Shown here in pieces: positions 42,636 through 50,771 of a stretch of 64,000 bases of DNA; position 1 is the stretch's first letter, and every line of letters begins with the position of its first letter. Position numbers and translations under genes: made by a program. Source of the DNA: Oceanospirillum multiglobuliferum (GTDB lineage Bacteria > Pseudomonadota > Gammaproteobacteria > Pseudomonadales > Halomonadaceae). The notes below the pieces were generated by a model. The model was given only the letters and a program-made list of their open reading frames with translations, was not told the origin of the DNA and did not search any database. The stretch spans positions 64,253 to 128,252 of the forward strand of contig NZ_FUXG01000011.1 of NCBI RefSeq assembly GCF_900167095.1. The letters are read 5' to 3'.

Positions 42636-43109
42636 ATGCTGGAAGGTTGCAAAAACGCACAAGAACGTTGGAGTGGTGTGCATGAGCTTATTGATAAATG
42701 GCTGCATGAACGTCAATCACTAATCGTTTGTTACACAGGGCTAGTACAAACGGTCAAATCGGATCAACTACCCCGTATAGAGCAAATTAAAGCCCTATGT
42801 GATGTAATGGTTGACTATACTTCAGCCGGACATTTTGAGGTTTTCGAGCAGCTGTATCGGGAGGCAGAAGCTTTTGCAGACCAAAGTGCGCTTGATTTGG
42901 GTGAGAAAATACTGCCAAAAATACAGGTCAGTACAGAGGTTATTTTAGACTTTAATGAGAAAATTGAGTCTGGATTACTATCAGAAGGGCTAGCGCCTAT
43001 CTCTGAACAACTCTCTCTGTTAGGCGAACATCTTGCAGATCGTTTTCAACATGAAGACCAACTCATCGAAACTTTACACACTGCACACCAGGAACTAGCA
43101 AGCACATGA
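42636..43109 (+). CDS. rsd: Rsd/AlgQ anti-sigma-70 regulator
   Basis: 157 residues, an all-helical bundle that begins LEGCKNAQERWSGVHELIDK, a near-match to the AlgQ/Rsd start, and continues LHERQSLIVCYTGL. Rsd binds the housekeeping sigma factor in stationary phase and shifts polymerase to alternative sigmas; in Pseudomonas AlgQ also affects virulence and iron uptake genes. A GGAGGT RBS precedes it. Its stop overlaps the next gene by four bases. Confidence 0.9.
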   Translation: MLEGCKNAQERWSGVHELIDKWLHERQSLIVCYTGLVQTVKSDQLPRIEQIKALCDVMVDYTSAGHFEVFEQLYREAEAFADQSALDLGEKILPKIQVSTEVILDFNEKIESGLLSEGLAPISEQLSLLGEHLADRFQHEDQLIETLHTAHQELAST

Positions 43110-44095
43110 TATTGACCAGAAATAAGATTATTTCAGTACTTCTGGGCGCTACTCTGGCACTGGGTGGTTGTTTTAGCCAAACACCACCAGCCAACACATG
43201 GGAGCTAGCCATTGATAGCGCTTATGATGCGGCACTTTCTGATGATGGTAGCATTGCTGTTATAGCTTCTATCAACCATGGTGGAAGTTTATGGCAGCTA
43301 CCTGTAAAAGAACGTGTATATAACTGGAATCACAAAGCAGGTGAATACAGCTTATTTGATCAAGTAGCAGTGTCTGGAGATGGCCGTTTTGGCGCAACTT
43401 CAGAACAAGACCGCCTTACACTATGGGACGGCACCTCTGGTAAGCCCATTAACTTTTGGTCTTTGCCTGCTCACATTCGCAGTTTAACTTTATCTGCTGA
43501 TGGTAGCTTTCTACTCGCAGGGCTAGACAATAGTACTGCACTATTAATTAACACCAGCATTGGCAAAGGTGTAAAAACATTCAGCGCTGATGATCAGGTG
43601 TCTGCCGTTGCTTTAAGCCCTGATAATAAGTTGGCAATGTTAGGTACTAGCACTGGGAAGGTGTCCTTGTGGCAAATACCTAATGGTGAGCCTAGAGGCG
43701 AGTGGTCACACAGCAACCAAATTCAAGCGTTAGCGATATCTGCTAATGGTCAATATGCCTTCAGTTCAGCACAAGCGGGTGCAGGTGCTATTGTTGATCT
43801 CAGTAGTGGCAAAATCGCTATGAATATAGATATTAATCGTGGAGGAGAAATTGCAGCCTCAACTTACACCGCAGCTCGCTTTGCTCAAGATCAGCCATTA
43901 CTACTAACTGGTAGCAATACAGGTAAGGTCAAATTGTGGAATATTAGTAGTAAGCAAGAGATCTCTGCTTGGGAAGCGACTAAACGTGATGCATGGAAAC
44001 CTTCAGGTGTTAGTCTTCTAGATGTTTCATTTACAAGAGAGGGAAATTATCGCGCTATTGCTAGTAATGGCTTAGCTTATGAGTTTATCCACTAA
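43106..44095 (+). CDS. WD40-repeat lipoprotein, unknown function
   Basis: 329 residues. A signal peptide with a lipobox (LALGGC, Cys at about 22) gives a membrane-attached lipoprotein. The body is a beta-propeller of six or seven WD40-like repeats with regular blade words such as LTLWDGTSGKP, VSLWQIPNGEP and VKLWNISSKQE. It shares a four-base overlap with rsd, so the two are translated together. Bacterial propeller lipoproteins are scaffolds; BamB is one example but this is not BamB by sequence. Partner unknown. Confidence 0.82.
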   Translation: MILTRNKIISVLLGATLALGGCFSQTPPANTWELAIDSAYDAALSDDGSIAVIASINHGGSLWQLPVKERVYNWNHKAGEYSLFDQVAVSGDGRFGATSEQDRLTLWDGTSGKPINFWSLPAHIRSLTLSADGSFLLAGLDNSTALLINTSIGKGVKTFSADDQVSAVALSPDNKLAMLGTSTGKVSLWQIPNGEPRGEWSHSNQIQALAISANGQYAFSSAQAGAGAIVDLSSGKIAMNIDINRGGEIAASTYTAARFAQDQPLLLTGSNTGKVKLWNISSKQEISAWEATKRDAWKPSGVSLLDVSFTREGNYRAIASNGLAYEFIH

Positions 44096-44098
44096 TAA

Positions 44099-44154
44099 AG
44101 TAACTCGCACTTTCGCTGCTGCTCTGTATTAAGCAGCTATTGGGCGAGTTACCT
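44099..44154. terminator. Bidirectional terminator between the WD40 and ferritin genes
   Basis: GTAACTCGC at 44100 pairs with GCGAGTTAC at 44144, with an inner GCTGCT/AGCAGC hairpin. It lies between convergent stops and is T-rich on both outer sides. Confidence 0.65.
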
Positions 44155-44190
44155 ATTCTCTTCATTTTTTAACCTATAAGCTAGGTGGTA

Positions 44191-44724
44191 TTAGGCTTCC
44201 GTATTACCTGCATCCATAATACTGCCAGCGCTCTTTGTTACCAGCTTGCCAATTTCTTTATCAATGAAGAACAAGCCTTTGCCATCTTCACCAATGATCT
44301 CAATCTTATCCAAAATACCTTTAAATAGCTTTTCTTCTTCATGCTGTTCAGCAACATACCACTGCAAGAAGCTAAAGGTTGAGTAGTCTTGTTCTGTAAA
44401 GGCTGTATGAGCTAGCTCATTAATTTTTTGGGTAATCAAGCACTCATGCTCAAATACTTTTTCAAATAGATCTTTGATTGATTGGTAATCAGATGCTGGA
44501 GCATCAATAGTACCAATCTGTGCCATTGCTCCTGTTTCATTAACATAAGTGAACAAGCGCTTCATGTGCTGCATCTCTTCATCAGCATGCTTTTGCAAAA
44601 ATGCGGCACAGCCCTCATAGCCTTTATGCTCAGCCCAAGCACTCATTTGTAAATAGAGATTTGAAGAGAAAAACTCCAGATTGATTTGCTCATTAAGCCT
44701 ATTGGCCATTTTTTTCTTTAACAT
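44191..44724 (-). CDS. ftnA: Ferritin-like iron storage protein FtnA
   Basis: 177 residues, a four-helix ferritin bundle. Ferroxidase ligands are in place: Glu in [11 protein letters not shown], the EEMQHMK motif (Glu and His), Glu in [10 protein letters not shown] and the late [10 protein letters not shown]. It oxidises and stores iron in a 24-subunit shell. RBS GGAG lies five bases before the ATG. It follows a small Cys-rich gene on the same strand, which has a Fur-box match upstream. Confidence 0.92.
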   Translation of the reverse strand: MLKKKMANRLNEQINLEFFSSNLYLQMSAWAEHKGYEGCAAFLQKHADEEMQHMKRLFTYVNETGAMAQIGTIDAPASDYQSIKDLFEKVFEHECLITQKINELAHTAFTEQDYSTFSFLQWYVAEQHEEEKLFKGILDKIEIIGEDGKGLFFIDKEIGKLVTKSAGSIMDAGNTEA

Positions 44725-44786
44725 GATGTCTCCAAAGGTATAAGTACTGAGTGAACTGAAGGAGTGTAAGTGATAATTCTAAGTGG

Positions 44787-44957
44787 TTAGATTGTGCTGA
44801 GAGGGCGACATAGCCATTTTTTGTCACGGGCTGAACGAGCACACTTGCCACATATATAGTGGCTAGGTTGAGTAATCTCTGCTAACTCTTTCAGATGCTT
44901 GCTGATATCGCTTTTGTCAAGCTTGCATAAACTGCCAGCCTTAAGGCTTTTTGACAT
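44787..44957 (-). CDS. 56-aa Cys-rich protein upstream of ftnA
   Basis: Small, basic, with ICGKCARSARDKKWLC (CxxC followed by a third Cys) and one earlier Cys (GSLCKLDKSDISK). It may bind zinc or iron. I choose the ATG at 44957 because AGAGGG lies nine bases upstream; a longer frame starts at 44993. The gene precedes ftnA by about 60 bases and probably shares its iron-responsive promoter. No proven function. Confidence 0.65.
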   Translation of the reverse strand: MSKSLKAGSLCKLDKSDISKHLKELAEITQPSHYICGKCARSARDKKWLCRPLSTI

Positions 44958-45049
44958 GCTAAAGAACCCTCTGAAAAATGTACTACTTGTCACCCTTTTT
45001 GCCTATATTGCAGATTGCAAGGCATGCTACATAGTACTGTATATCATTT

Positions 45050-45068
45050 GATATTAATTATCATTAAG
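45050..45068 (-). promoter_or_regulatory. Fur-box candidate upstream of the Cys-rich gene/ftnA
   Basis: On the minus strand the 19-mer CTTAATGATAATTAATATC agrees with the Fur consensus at 15 of 19 positions, including AATGATAAT. It lies about 95 bases upstream of the start at 44957. Confidence 0.6.
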
Positions 45069-45113
45069 AATTATTTGCAATTACCGACAAGTGCTGAAGG
45101 TTTCTCCGATTAA

Positions 45114-46289
45114 CTATTCAGGAGTTGTGTATAAGTCTGCATCGTCGTGCAGGCTAGAAAGAATCGTACTGCTAAGGTCATCTTCGGTAACAATTTGATT
45201 ACGACCTCGGTTTTTTGCAGCGTAAACGGCAATGTCAGCACGGTGCATAGTCTCTTCAATGGTTTCTTTCTTGCGGTATTGTGCAATACCAATACTAGCT
45301 GTGACACGGTGCCCGCCTAAAATATCTAAGCGTGCTTTCTCCATTGATTTACGCAAGCGTTCAGCCACATGATATGCACCATTAAGATCAGTACGTACTA
45401 GTACTAAAACAAACTCTTCACCACCTAGGCGAGCAACAAAGTCAACTTCGCGTACCGCATTGCGGGCAATATCTGAGAAGGTTTGTAATACCTCATCGCC
45501 AGCTTTATGCCCGAAGTTGTCATTGACTTGTTTGAAGTGATCGAGATCGACAAAGCAAAGGGTAAAACAGTAGTCACCCCGTACAGTCAGAGCTTGCTGG
45601 CGACGTAGGATATCCATTAAGTGACGGCGGTTAAATAAACCTGTTAAATCATCCGTAATAGCCTGCTCTTTTGCTTGTTTCATCACAATATTGAGTTCTG
45701 AATTTCGACGCTTCAAGGCCCAGCGTAAGCTACTGATTTCGGTGCCAATAATACTGACACCCATCAGCATAAACAGGAATACAGCGGCGGATAAAATCTC
45801 CTGCTTCAGCTGTATTGGGTATCGCCCCTCCCAAAATAATAATGCCATAACTATGGCATAACAGCTGATAATCACTCCGCCAATAATAAAAAATCCTTTG
45901 CGCTGCATTCGAAATGCACCAAAAAGCACAACCAATAGGTAATGCATCAGAAATACGGTATGCAGCTCGGGAACAAGATAGATTGAGATGGTGTTGGTCA
46001 GTGTGTGCCAAATAAGCTGGGAGATGGTAAGGCTGGGGTCTTTAAACAGTAAATTAATGTCATAACTGATCATTAAAGGGAAGCTAACATTGCCTAGCCA
46101 AATAAGCGTATAGAGCAATAGAAAGTTGGGAACAGGCATTTCAACCATACCTGCCAACATTGCGGTGATGACCACTGTGGTTAGTACTAGACCAGACCCA
46201 GTTGCCATTAAGGTACGGCGCATCCTTAGCATCTGATGAGGATCATCAGGTACAAGATGTGGCACTAGTCTACGAAGTAATGTTGTCAT
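45114..46289 (-). CDS. Diguanylate cyclase: MASE2-like membrane domain plus GGDEF
   Basis: 391 residues. About five membrane helices in the N-terminal 190 residues (LVLTTVVITAMLAGMVEMPV; FLLLYTLIWLGNVSFPLM; AAVFLFMLMGVSIIGTEI), then GGDEF (about 215-375) with ARLGGEEF. The inhibitory RxxD is present (REVD, five residues before GGEEF). The N-terminal arrangement is reminiscent of the MASE2 class of membrane sensors. Leftward, divergent from metR. Confidence 0.9.
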   Translation of the reverse strand: MTTLLRRLVPHLVPDDPHQMLRMRRTLMATGSGLVLTTVVITAMLAGMVEMPVPNFLLLYTLIWLGNVSFPLMISYDINLLFKDPSLTISQLIWHTLTNTISIYLVPELHTVFLMHYLLVVLFGAFRMQRKGFFIIGGVIISCYAIVMALLFWEGRYPIQLKQEILSAAVFLFMLMGVSIIGTEISSLRWALKRRNSELNIVMKQAKEQAITDDLTGLFNRRHLMDILRRQQALTVRGDYCFTLCFVDLDHFKQVNDNFGHKAGDEVLQTFSDIARNAVREVDFVARLGGEEFVLVLVRTDLNGAYHVAERLRKSMEKARLDILGGHRVTASIGIAQYRKKETIEETMHRADIAVYAAKNRGRNQIVTEDDLSSTILSSLHDDADLYTTPE

Positions 46290-46595
46290 GGTTCCCTCTG
46301 TAATAACCTACCTGTTAAACGTCGCATCCATGCAACGAAAGTACTCTTTTACCAGAAACGCCATAATATGCCAAATAAGAGCCTGTACTGAATCGAAAGT
46401 ATTCGTATCTTCATGTCTTCGGTGAGCGTTTTTTGTTTAGCTGGTTAATATAGTATTACCTAATGTTAAGCGGCGTAACTTGGTTCCTAGAACAGCTGGA
46501 AGTATGGTTTTAAATTGCAATTACTGTATGCGTGCTATAATGAATCGAACTAAATCAGTTAACGTCAAACATGAATTGCACTCAAAGAAGCCATT
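46290..46595. other. 306-bp divergent promoter region, GGDEF gene and metR
   Basis: No gene. Just before metR, at 46572-46584, TGAATTGCACTCA differs from the MetR-box pattern TGAA-N5-TTCA by one base, so autoregulation is possible. Confidence 0.4.
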
Positions 46596-47522
46596 ATGAT
46601 TGAGATTAGACACCTAAAAACTTTGATCGCCCTTAGGGATACAGGTAGCTTGGTTGAAGCGGCTGAGCGCATTCATTTAACTCAGTCGGCGTTGTCGCAT
46701 CAGCTCAAAGATTTAGAGGATCGTCTAGGCTGCACACTATTTATACGCAAAAGTAAGCCATTACAGTTTACCAGTGCGGGTATGCGTTTACTGCAATTAT
46801 CAGATGAGGTAATGCCGCTTTTACGCTCAGCTGAGCGTGATCTTGATCGTATGGCTGGCGGTGAAGTTGGGCGTTTAAACATGGCCATTGAGTGTCATAG
46901 TTGCTTTCAGTGGTTGATGCCCACAATTGATAGCTTTCGTAATAACTGGCCAGAAGTTGAGATGGACTTTACGTCTGGATTTAGCTTTACACCTTTGCCC
47001 GCCTTAGCGCGGGGCGAACTTGATTTAGTCGTCACCTCTGACCCTTTACCTCTAAGTAATGTTGAGTATGTACCGCTGTTTCGCTACGAAGGCTTATTGG
47101 CAGTTGCTAAGCAACATCCATTTGCCCAAAAGCACTTTGTAACAGAGCAGGAGTTGGCGGGCGAAACCTTGATTGTTTACCCTGTTGATAAAGAACGTTT
47201 GGATGTCTTCTCGCGGTTTTTAATGCCAGCTGGGCTTGAGCCTGTTGATACACGCTCAGCTGAACTCACTATTATGATGATGCAGTTGGTTGCCAGTGGT
47301 CGAGGGGTTTGTGCTTTGCCTAACTGGGCCTTAACTGAATACTTAGAGCGTGATTATGTGCGCTCAGTACGTCTAGGCCAAAATGGTCTATGGAGTACAC
47401 TTTTTGCAGCAGTACGCAAAGACAGCTTAGACAGTGCTTATATGAAAGATTTTTTACGTACTGCTAGAGAGGTTTCATTTAGAACACTTAATGGTATTCA
47501 ACCTGTACCGATTGGGGAGTAG
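46596..47522 (+). CDS. metR: LysR-type regulator MetR
   Basis: 308 residues. An N-terminal winged HTH (IRHLKTLIALRDTGSLVEAA; LTQSALSHQLKDLEDRLG) and a periplasmic-binding-like effector domain. The C-terminal half shows MetR-specific features such as AIECHSCFQWLMPTID and GRGVCALPNWALTEYLER. MetR with homocysteine as coeffector activates methionine-synthesis genes such as metE and metH, none of which is in the window. Confidence 0.88.
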   Translation: MIEIRHLKTLIALRDTGSLVEAAERIHLTQSALSHQLKDLEDRLGCTLFIRKSKPLQFTSAGMRLLQLSDEVMPLLRSAERDLDRMAGGEVGRLNMAIECHSCFQWLMPTIDSFRNNWPEVEMDFTSGFSFTPLPALARGELDLVVTSDPLPLSNVEYVPLFRYEGLLAVAKQHPFAQKHFVTEQELAGETLIVYPVDKERLDVFSRFLMPAGLEPVDTRSAELTIMMMQLVASGRGVCALPNWALTEYLERDYVRSVRLGQNGLWSTLFAAVRKDSLDSAYMKDFLRTAREVSFRTLNGIQPVPIGE

Positions 47523-47540
47523 AGGGATAAATTTTAGACA

Positions 47541-47569
47541 AAAAAAAGGAGCCCACTGCAAGGCTCCTT
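47541..47569 (-). terminator. Terminator of the histidine-kinase gene
   Basis: Stem AAGGAGCC / GGCTCCTT with an eight-base loop. Seven T follow on the minus strand. It is also about 20 bases past the metR stop, so it may serve both. Confidence 0.8.
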
Positions 47570-47751
47570 CTCAACAAGGAGAGATAAAGGATAGAACATC
47601 AAGTCTCAGCTACAAATCAACCTGCGTTCCAATTTACTGCAGACCTGATAGTACTGAATGACCGCGTGGTCTTTTTTGATATTCATCAAAAGAATGGAAC
47701 CAGACCTTTAATCTGAATCAATGCTGGTTGGTATTTAGCCTAAAAGGCTGA

Positions 47752-49374
47752 TTAATAAGCTACTTCTGTATGAAATCTAGGGAACACAAGGCTAAAACTA
47801 GCCCCTCCTAAGTCATCGCTACGACTTACAATTGCGCTACCCTGATGCCAATACATGATGCGATGTACAATAGATAAACCTAAACCGTAACCGCCAGATG
47901 CGCGGGTACGGCTGTCATCCAGCCTAGAAAATGGTGTGAACACTCTTTCCCAGTCTTCTTCTGGAATACCTGGGCCATCATCTTCTACATCTATACGCAG
48001 GCTGTCAGCTTCCATATAACAGCTGACCATAACCTGACCAGACGCATAGCGGCAGGCGTTACTGACTAAGTTTTGGACTGCACGCTGAAAATAGCGAATT
48101 TCTACCTCTGCATGATCGCCCTCGTAAGGGTTTAAGTGTCGAACCTGCAGTTTTAAGTTAGGCTTGAGTACCTGTAAACCGTCTAACACTTCTTGTACCA
48201 GTGGGAGTACATGACAAGATTCGTAGTTCAGGCTTAAACCCTCTTGTCCAAGGCGCGCATAAGTTAAAATTTCATCGACTAAACCGTCCAACTCTTGAAT
48301 ATCAGCGTCAATACCTTTCAACTGCTTGTGGACAAAAGGGTCTTCGACAAGGTCTTCTATCATTTGCATGCCAAAGCGAATACGTGCAACAGGAGTGCGT
48401 AGTTCATGAGAGACTGCATGAATCATCTCTTGCTGAGTACGTAGTAGCTCTTGTACTTGCTTAGCCATAGAGTTAAATGCTTTAGCCAAGCGCACAACAA
48501 AATCATCGCCCTCAACTCTTACTCTGGTACTTAAGTGACCCGCTGCGATTCGGCTTGCGGCCTGTTCTACTTTTTGCAAACGATGCTCTAGTATGCGCAG
48601 GGAAAAATAGATCCCACTACCAGAAAGTAACAAGGCAATTAAAGCAATTGCGGCCATAAGCACTAGAGGGTAAGGGTCAAATAAATTGACTGGCCCTACC
48701 TGTAAGAGACGGTTCTCATCTAAACGTGTATAGGCTATAACAGATCGACCCGATTCAATAAATACCAAAATTGTTTCATTATTGGCTAATTGCTGTTTTT
48801 GTGTACGCTCTAAGCGTATCTGATCAAAAGCCACAATTTTGATAGGGTAAGAGAAGTTTAGACCCAGCTCCGCAAGCACCTGCTCTGGCGGCTGGCTACT
48901 ATTTTGAACGGTTTGTAGCAACAGCTGTACAGAAGCTCTTGCATGCTGTTCAGATAACCTTGGGATATAGGCTTGCACCAGAACGCCTTCTTCAGGGCTT
49001 AGATAACGATAAATCATAAGCTCATCTGTAGTGCGTCCATTGAGTAATAATGTTCTATTCTCAGACAATCGTCTGAGTTGCCAGTGATCAAGCCCAGAAG
49101 ATGCTAGCGTAGTGGTGTTCAGCTCTATATCCAGTAGCTCGCCTGTTTCTATTAGCCAGCTTGCCCTTTTTTCAGTGGATTGCTGCTGCCAACCTCGGCT
49201 GAGTAAATAAAAGGTCCCCGAAGCCAGTTGCTCACGATACTGCTCAACACGAACATGATTGATCAGAGATGTTGCCCCTACTGCTAATATGATCACCAAT
49301 AGCATAGAAAGCAGCATATGCAGGTAAACACGTATAAATATACTGTTTACACGGAAAAGATTAGACAAGTTCAC
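47752..49374 (-). CDS. RstB-like sensor histidine kinase
   Basis: 540 residues. TM1 (VYLHMLLSMLLVIILAVGAT), a periplasmic domain of about 180 residues, TM2 (PLVLMAAIALIALLLSGSGI), HAMP, dimerisation/phosphoacceptor helix with His at about 322 in AVSHELRTPVARIRFGMQMI, and an ATP-binding domain (N box NLVSNACRYA, G1 DDGPGI, G2 GGYGLGL). The HAMP-to-DHp segment is close to RstB of E. coli. Its regulator lies 51 bases upstream. The signal is unknown. Confidence 0.9.
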   Translation of the reverse strand: MNLSNLFRVNSIFIRVYLHMLLSMLLVIILAVGATSLINHVRVEQYREQLASGTFYLLSRGWQQQSTEKRASWLIETGELLDIELNTTTLASSGLDHWQLRRLSENRTLLLNGRTTDELMIYRYLSPEEGVLVQAYIPRLSEQHARASVQLLLQTVQNSSQPPEQVLAELGLNFSYPIKIVAFDQIRLERTQKQQLANNETILVFIESGRSVIAYTRLDENRLLQVGPVNLFDPYPLVLMAAIALIALLLSGSGIYFSLRILEHRLQKVEQAASRIAAGHLSTRVRVEGDDFVVRLAKAFNSMAKQVQELLRTQQEMIHAVSHELRTPVARIRFGMQMIEDLVEDPFVHKQLKGIDADIQELDGLVDEILTYARLGQEGLSLNYESCHVLPLVQEVLDGLQVLKPNLKLQVRHLNPYEGDHAEVEIRYFQRAVQNLVSNACRYASGQVMVSCYMEADSLRIDVEDDGPGIPEEDWERVFTPFSRLDDSRTRASGGYGLGLSIVHRIMYWHQGSAIVSRSDDLGGASFSLVFPRFHTEVAY

Positions 49375-49425
49375 AAGGGAAATCCTGAGGCAAGAAAAAA
49401 GGCAGGTTAAACCTGCCCTTTAATT

Positions 49426-50145
49426 TTAAACTTCCTTAACGAAAAGGTAGCCTTTACTGCGCACCGTTTTGATACGGCGTGGATGCATTGGGTCGTCGCC
49501 TACTTTGGGACGAATGCGAGAAACGCGTACATCAATGGAGCGATCTTGCCCATCGTATTCAATACCGCGCAACGCAGTGAAAATCTCTTCACGGGTTAAT
49601 ACCCTGCCTGCATTAGAAGCCAACAACCACAACAGGTCAAACTCTGCACTGGTCAGATCAACGCTTTCATCGTTTAACCAAGCTTCGCGCATAGCATTGT
49701 CGATGACCAAACCGCCAAACTGTAAGCGGCTGTCATCATCTGAAGCTATGGCTTCAGGCTGTTCGTTATGTGATAAGCGGCGCAACAGTGCTCTAACTCT
49801 TGCCAGTAGCACTCTTGGGCGTACAGGCTTAGAAATGTAATCATCAGCGCCCATCTCTAAACCAACGACTTGATCCATATCATCAGTACGTGCCGTCAGC
49901 ATTAGTATAGGACCTGAATATTCAGGGCGAACTCGACGACATACTCCAAAACCATCTTCTCCAGGTAGCATCACGTCCAAAATGACCAGATCAGGCTTTT
50001 CCTTAAGAATACGCTCTACAGCTCGATTGCCATCACCCTCAACACTCACTTCAAAACCATTGCCGTCTAAATACTCTTGAGTCAGCGTGGCTAGGCGCTC
50101 ATCGTCTTCAACGATTAATATACGGGAAGTTTCTTGTGTATCCAC
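49426..50145 (-). CDS. RstA-like OmpR-family response regulator
   Basis: 239 residues. Receiver with the acidic pair IVEDDE, phospho-Asp at 57 in LVILDVMLPGEDG, Thr/Lys switch residues (LTART, YISKPV), then a winged-helix DNA-binding domain (about 140-235) with LTSAEFDLLWLLASNAGRVL and VDVRVSRIRPKVGDD. It pairs with the downstream kinase gene. A perfect 17-bp palindrome at 50177-50193, 32 bases upstream of its start, may be an autoregulatory operator. Confidence 0.92.
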   Translation of the reverse strand: MDTQETSRILIVEDDERLATLTQEYLDGNGFEVSVEGDGNRAVERILKEKPDLVILDVMLPGEDGFGVCRRVRPEYSGPILMLTARTDDMDQVVGLEMGADDYISKPVRPRVLLARVRALLRRLSHNEQPEAIASDDDSRLQFGGLVIDNAMREAWLNDESVDLTSAEFDLLWLLASNAGRVLTREEIFTALRGIEYDGQDRSIDVRVSRIRPKVGDDPMHPRRIKTVRSKGYLFVKEV

Positions 50146-50176
50146 GGATTGCTCTCTAATTATTTTTGAGTCATCT

Positions 50177-50193
50177 CCTTGGCGTCGCCAAGG
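50177..50193. promoter_or_regulatory. 17-bp perfect palindrome upstream of the RstA-like gene
   Basis: CCTTGGCGTCGCCAAGG: 8-bp arms, one-base centre. Too short a spacer for an RNA hairpin, so an operator is more likely. Confidence 0.5.
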
Positions 50194-50512
50194 CTCTAAA
50201 TCTGGTTGATACGTTTTCTATTGTGTGACCTCGAAAATAATAAATTTCAAGGATTTTTGTTAAAAATTTATATTCTTTATATCTTAATCAAGCAATATTA
50301 GCTTGATTTTTATGGTATTAAATCATAACTCAGCCTTAGACAAAAACAATAGAGTACTCTGTGCTGATTATCTGAGGAGGATCAATAAAAACTTTCATTT
50401 TTCTTCTGGTTTAGCTGAAAAAAAATTCTTTTTTTTTGCTTGAAATTCTTGATTCCCCTCTGCGCTATAAGCTGCAAGGTAAGTGTGCTTTTACCTCTGA
50501 AATAAACACAAG

Positions 50513-50532
50513 TTGTCCACAAGTTATCCACT
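50513..50532 (+). promoter_or_regulatory. Two DnaA-box-like sites upstream of nrdA
   Basis: TTGTCCACA at 50513 and TTATCCACT at 50524, each one mismatch from TTATCCACA, in direct orientation 11 bases apart. DnaA controls nrdAB through two boxes in E. coli. Confidence 0.65.
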
Positions 50533-50551
50533 TGCAAGAGAGGGAAAACAA

Positions 50552-50592
50552 CATTATCTTGTGCCAACTGAAAAACAGACCCCAATATATAG
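50552..50592 (+). promoter_or_regulatory. NrdR box pair upstream of nrdA
   Basis: CAATATATAG at 50583 matches the core CWATATATWG perfectly. CATTATCTTG at 50552 matches 8 of 10. Their spacing is 31 bases, the canonical three-turn distance for NrdR pairs. Confidence 0.75.
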
Positions 50593-50648
50593 GGGTTACG
50601 CACAAAACAAACTACATTTCAAGATAAGCCTTTGAAATAGCCAAAAGC

Positions 50649-50671
50649 TCCGGATTCTTCCGGATTTTTTT
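50649..50671 (+). terminator. Terminator-like hairpin in the nrdA leader
   Basis: TCCGGA, four bases, TCCGGA, then seven T. It lies between the NrdR sites and the nrdA start, so it could be an attenuator. Confidence 0.55.
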
Positions 50672-50771
50672 ATGGTGTTGCAGCCTTTGTGACATCTAAC
50701 AGTGCTTCACAACATCAGATCATAAACGAACCCACTCAACACCGAGTCACTTCGAGTTATTCGTTAGATTT

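Larger units (their letters stand above)
50146..50771. other. 626-bp control region between the response regulator and nrdA
   Basis: Contains, left to right, a 17-bp palindrome (50177-50193), AT-rich and homopolymeric DNA (about 50240-50450), two DnaA-box-like words (50513-50532), an NrdR box pair (50552-50592) and a leader hairpin with a T-tract (50649-50671). No gene seen; short ORFs on either strand lack RBS and domains. Confidence 0.6.
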
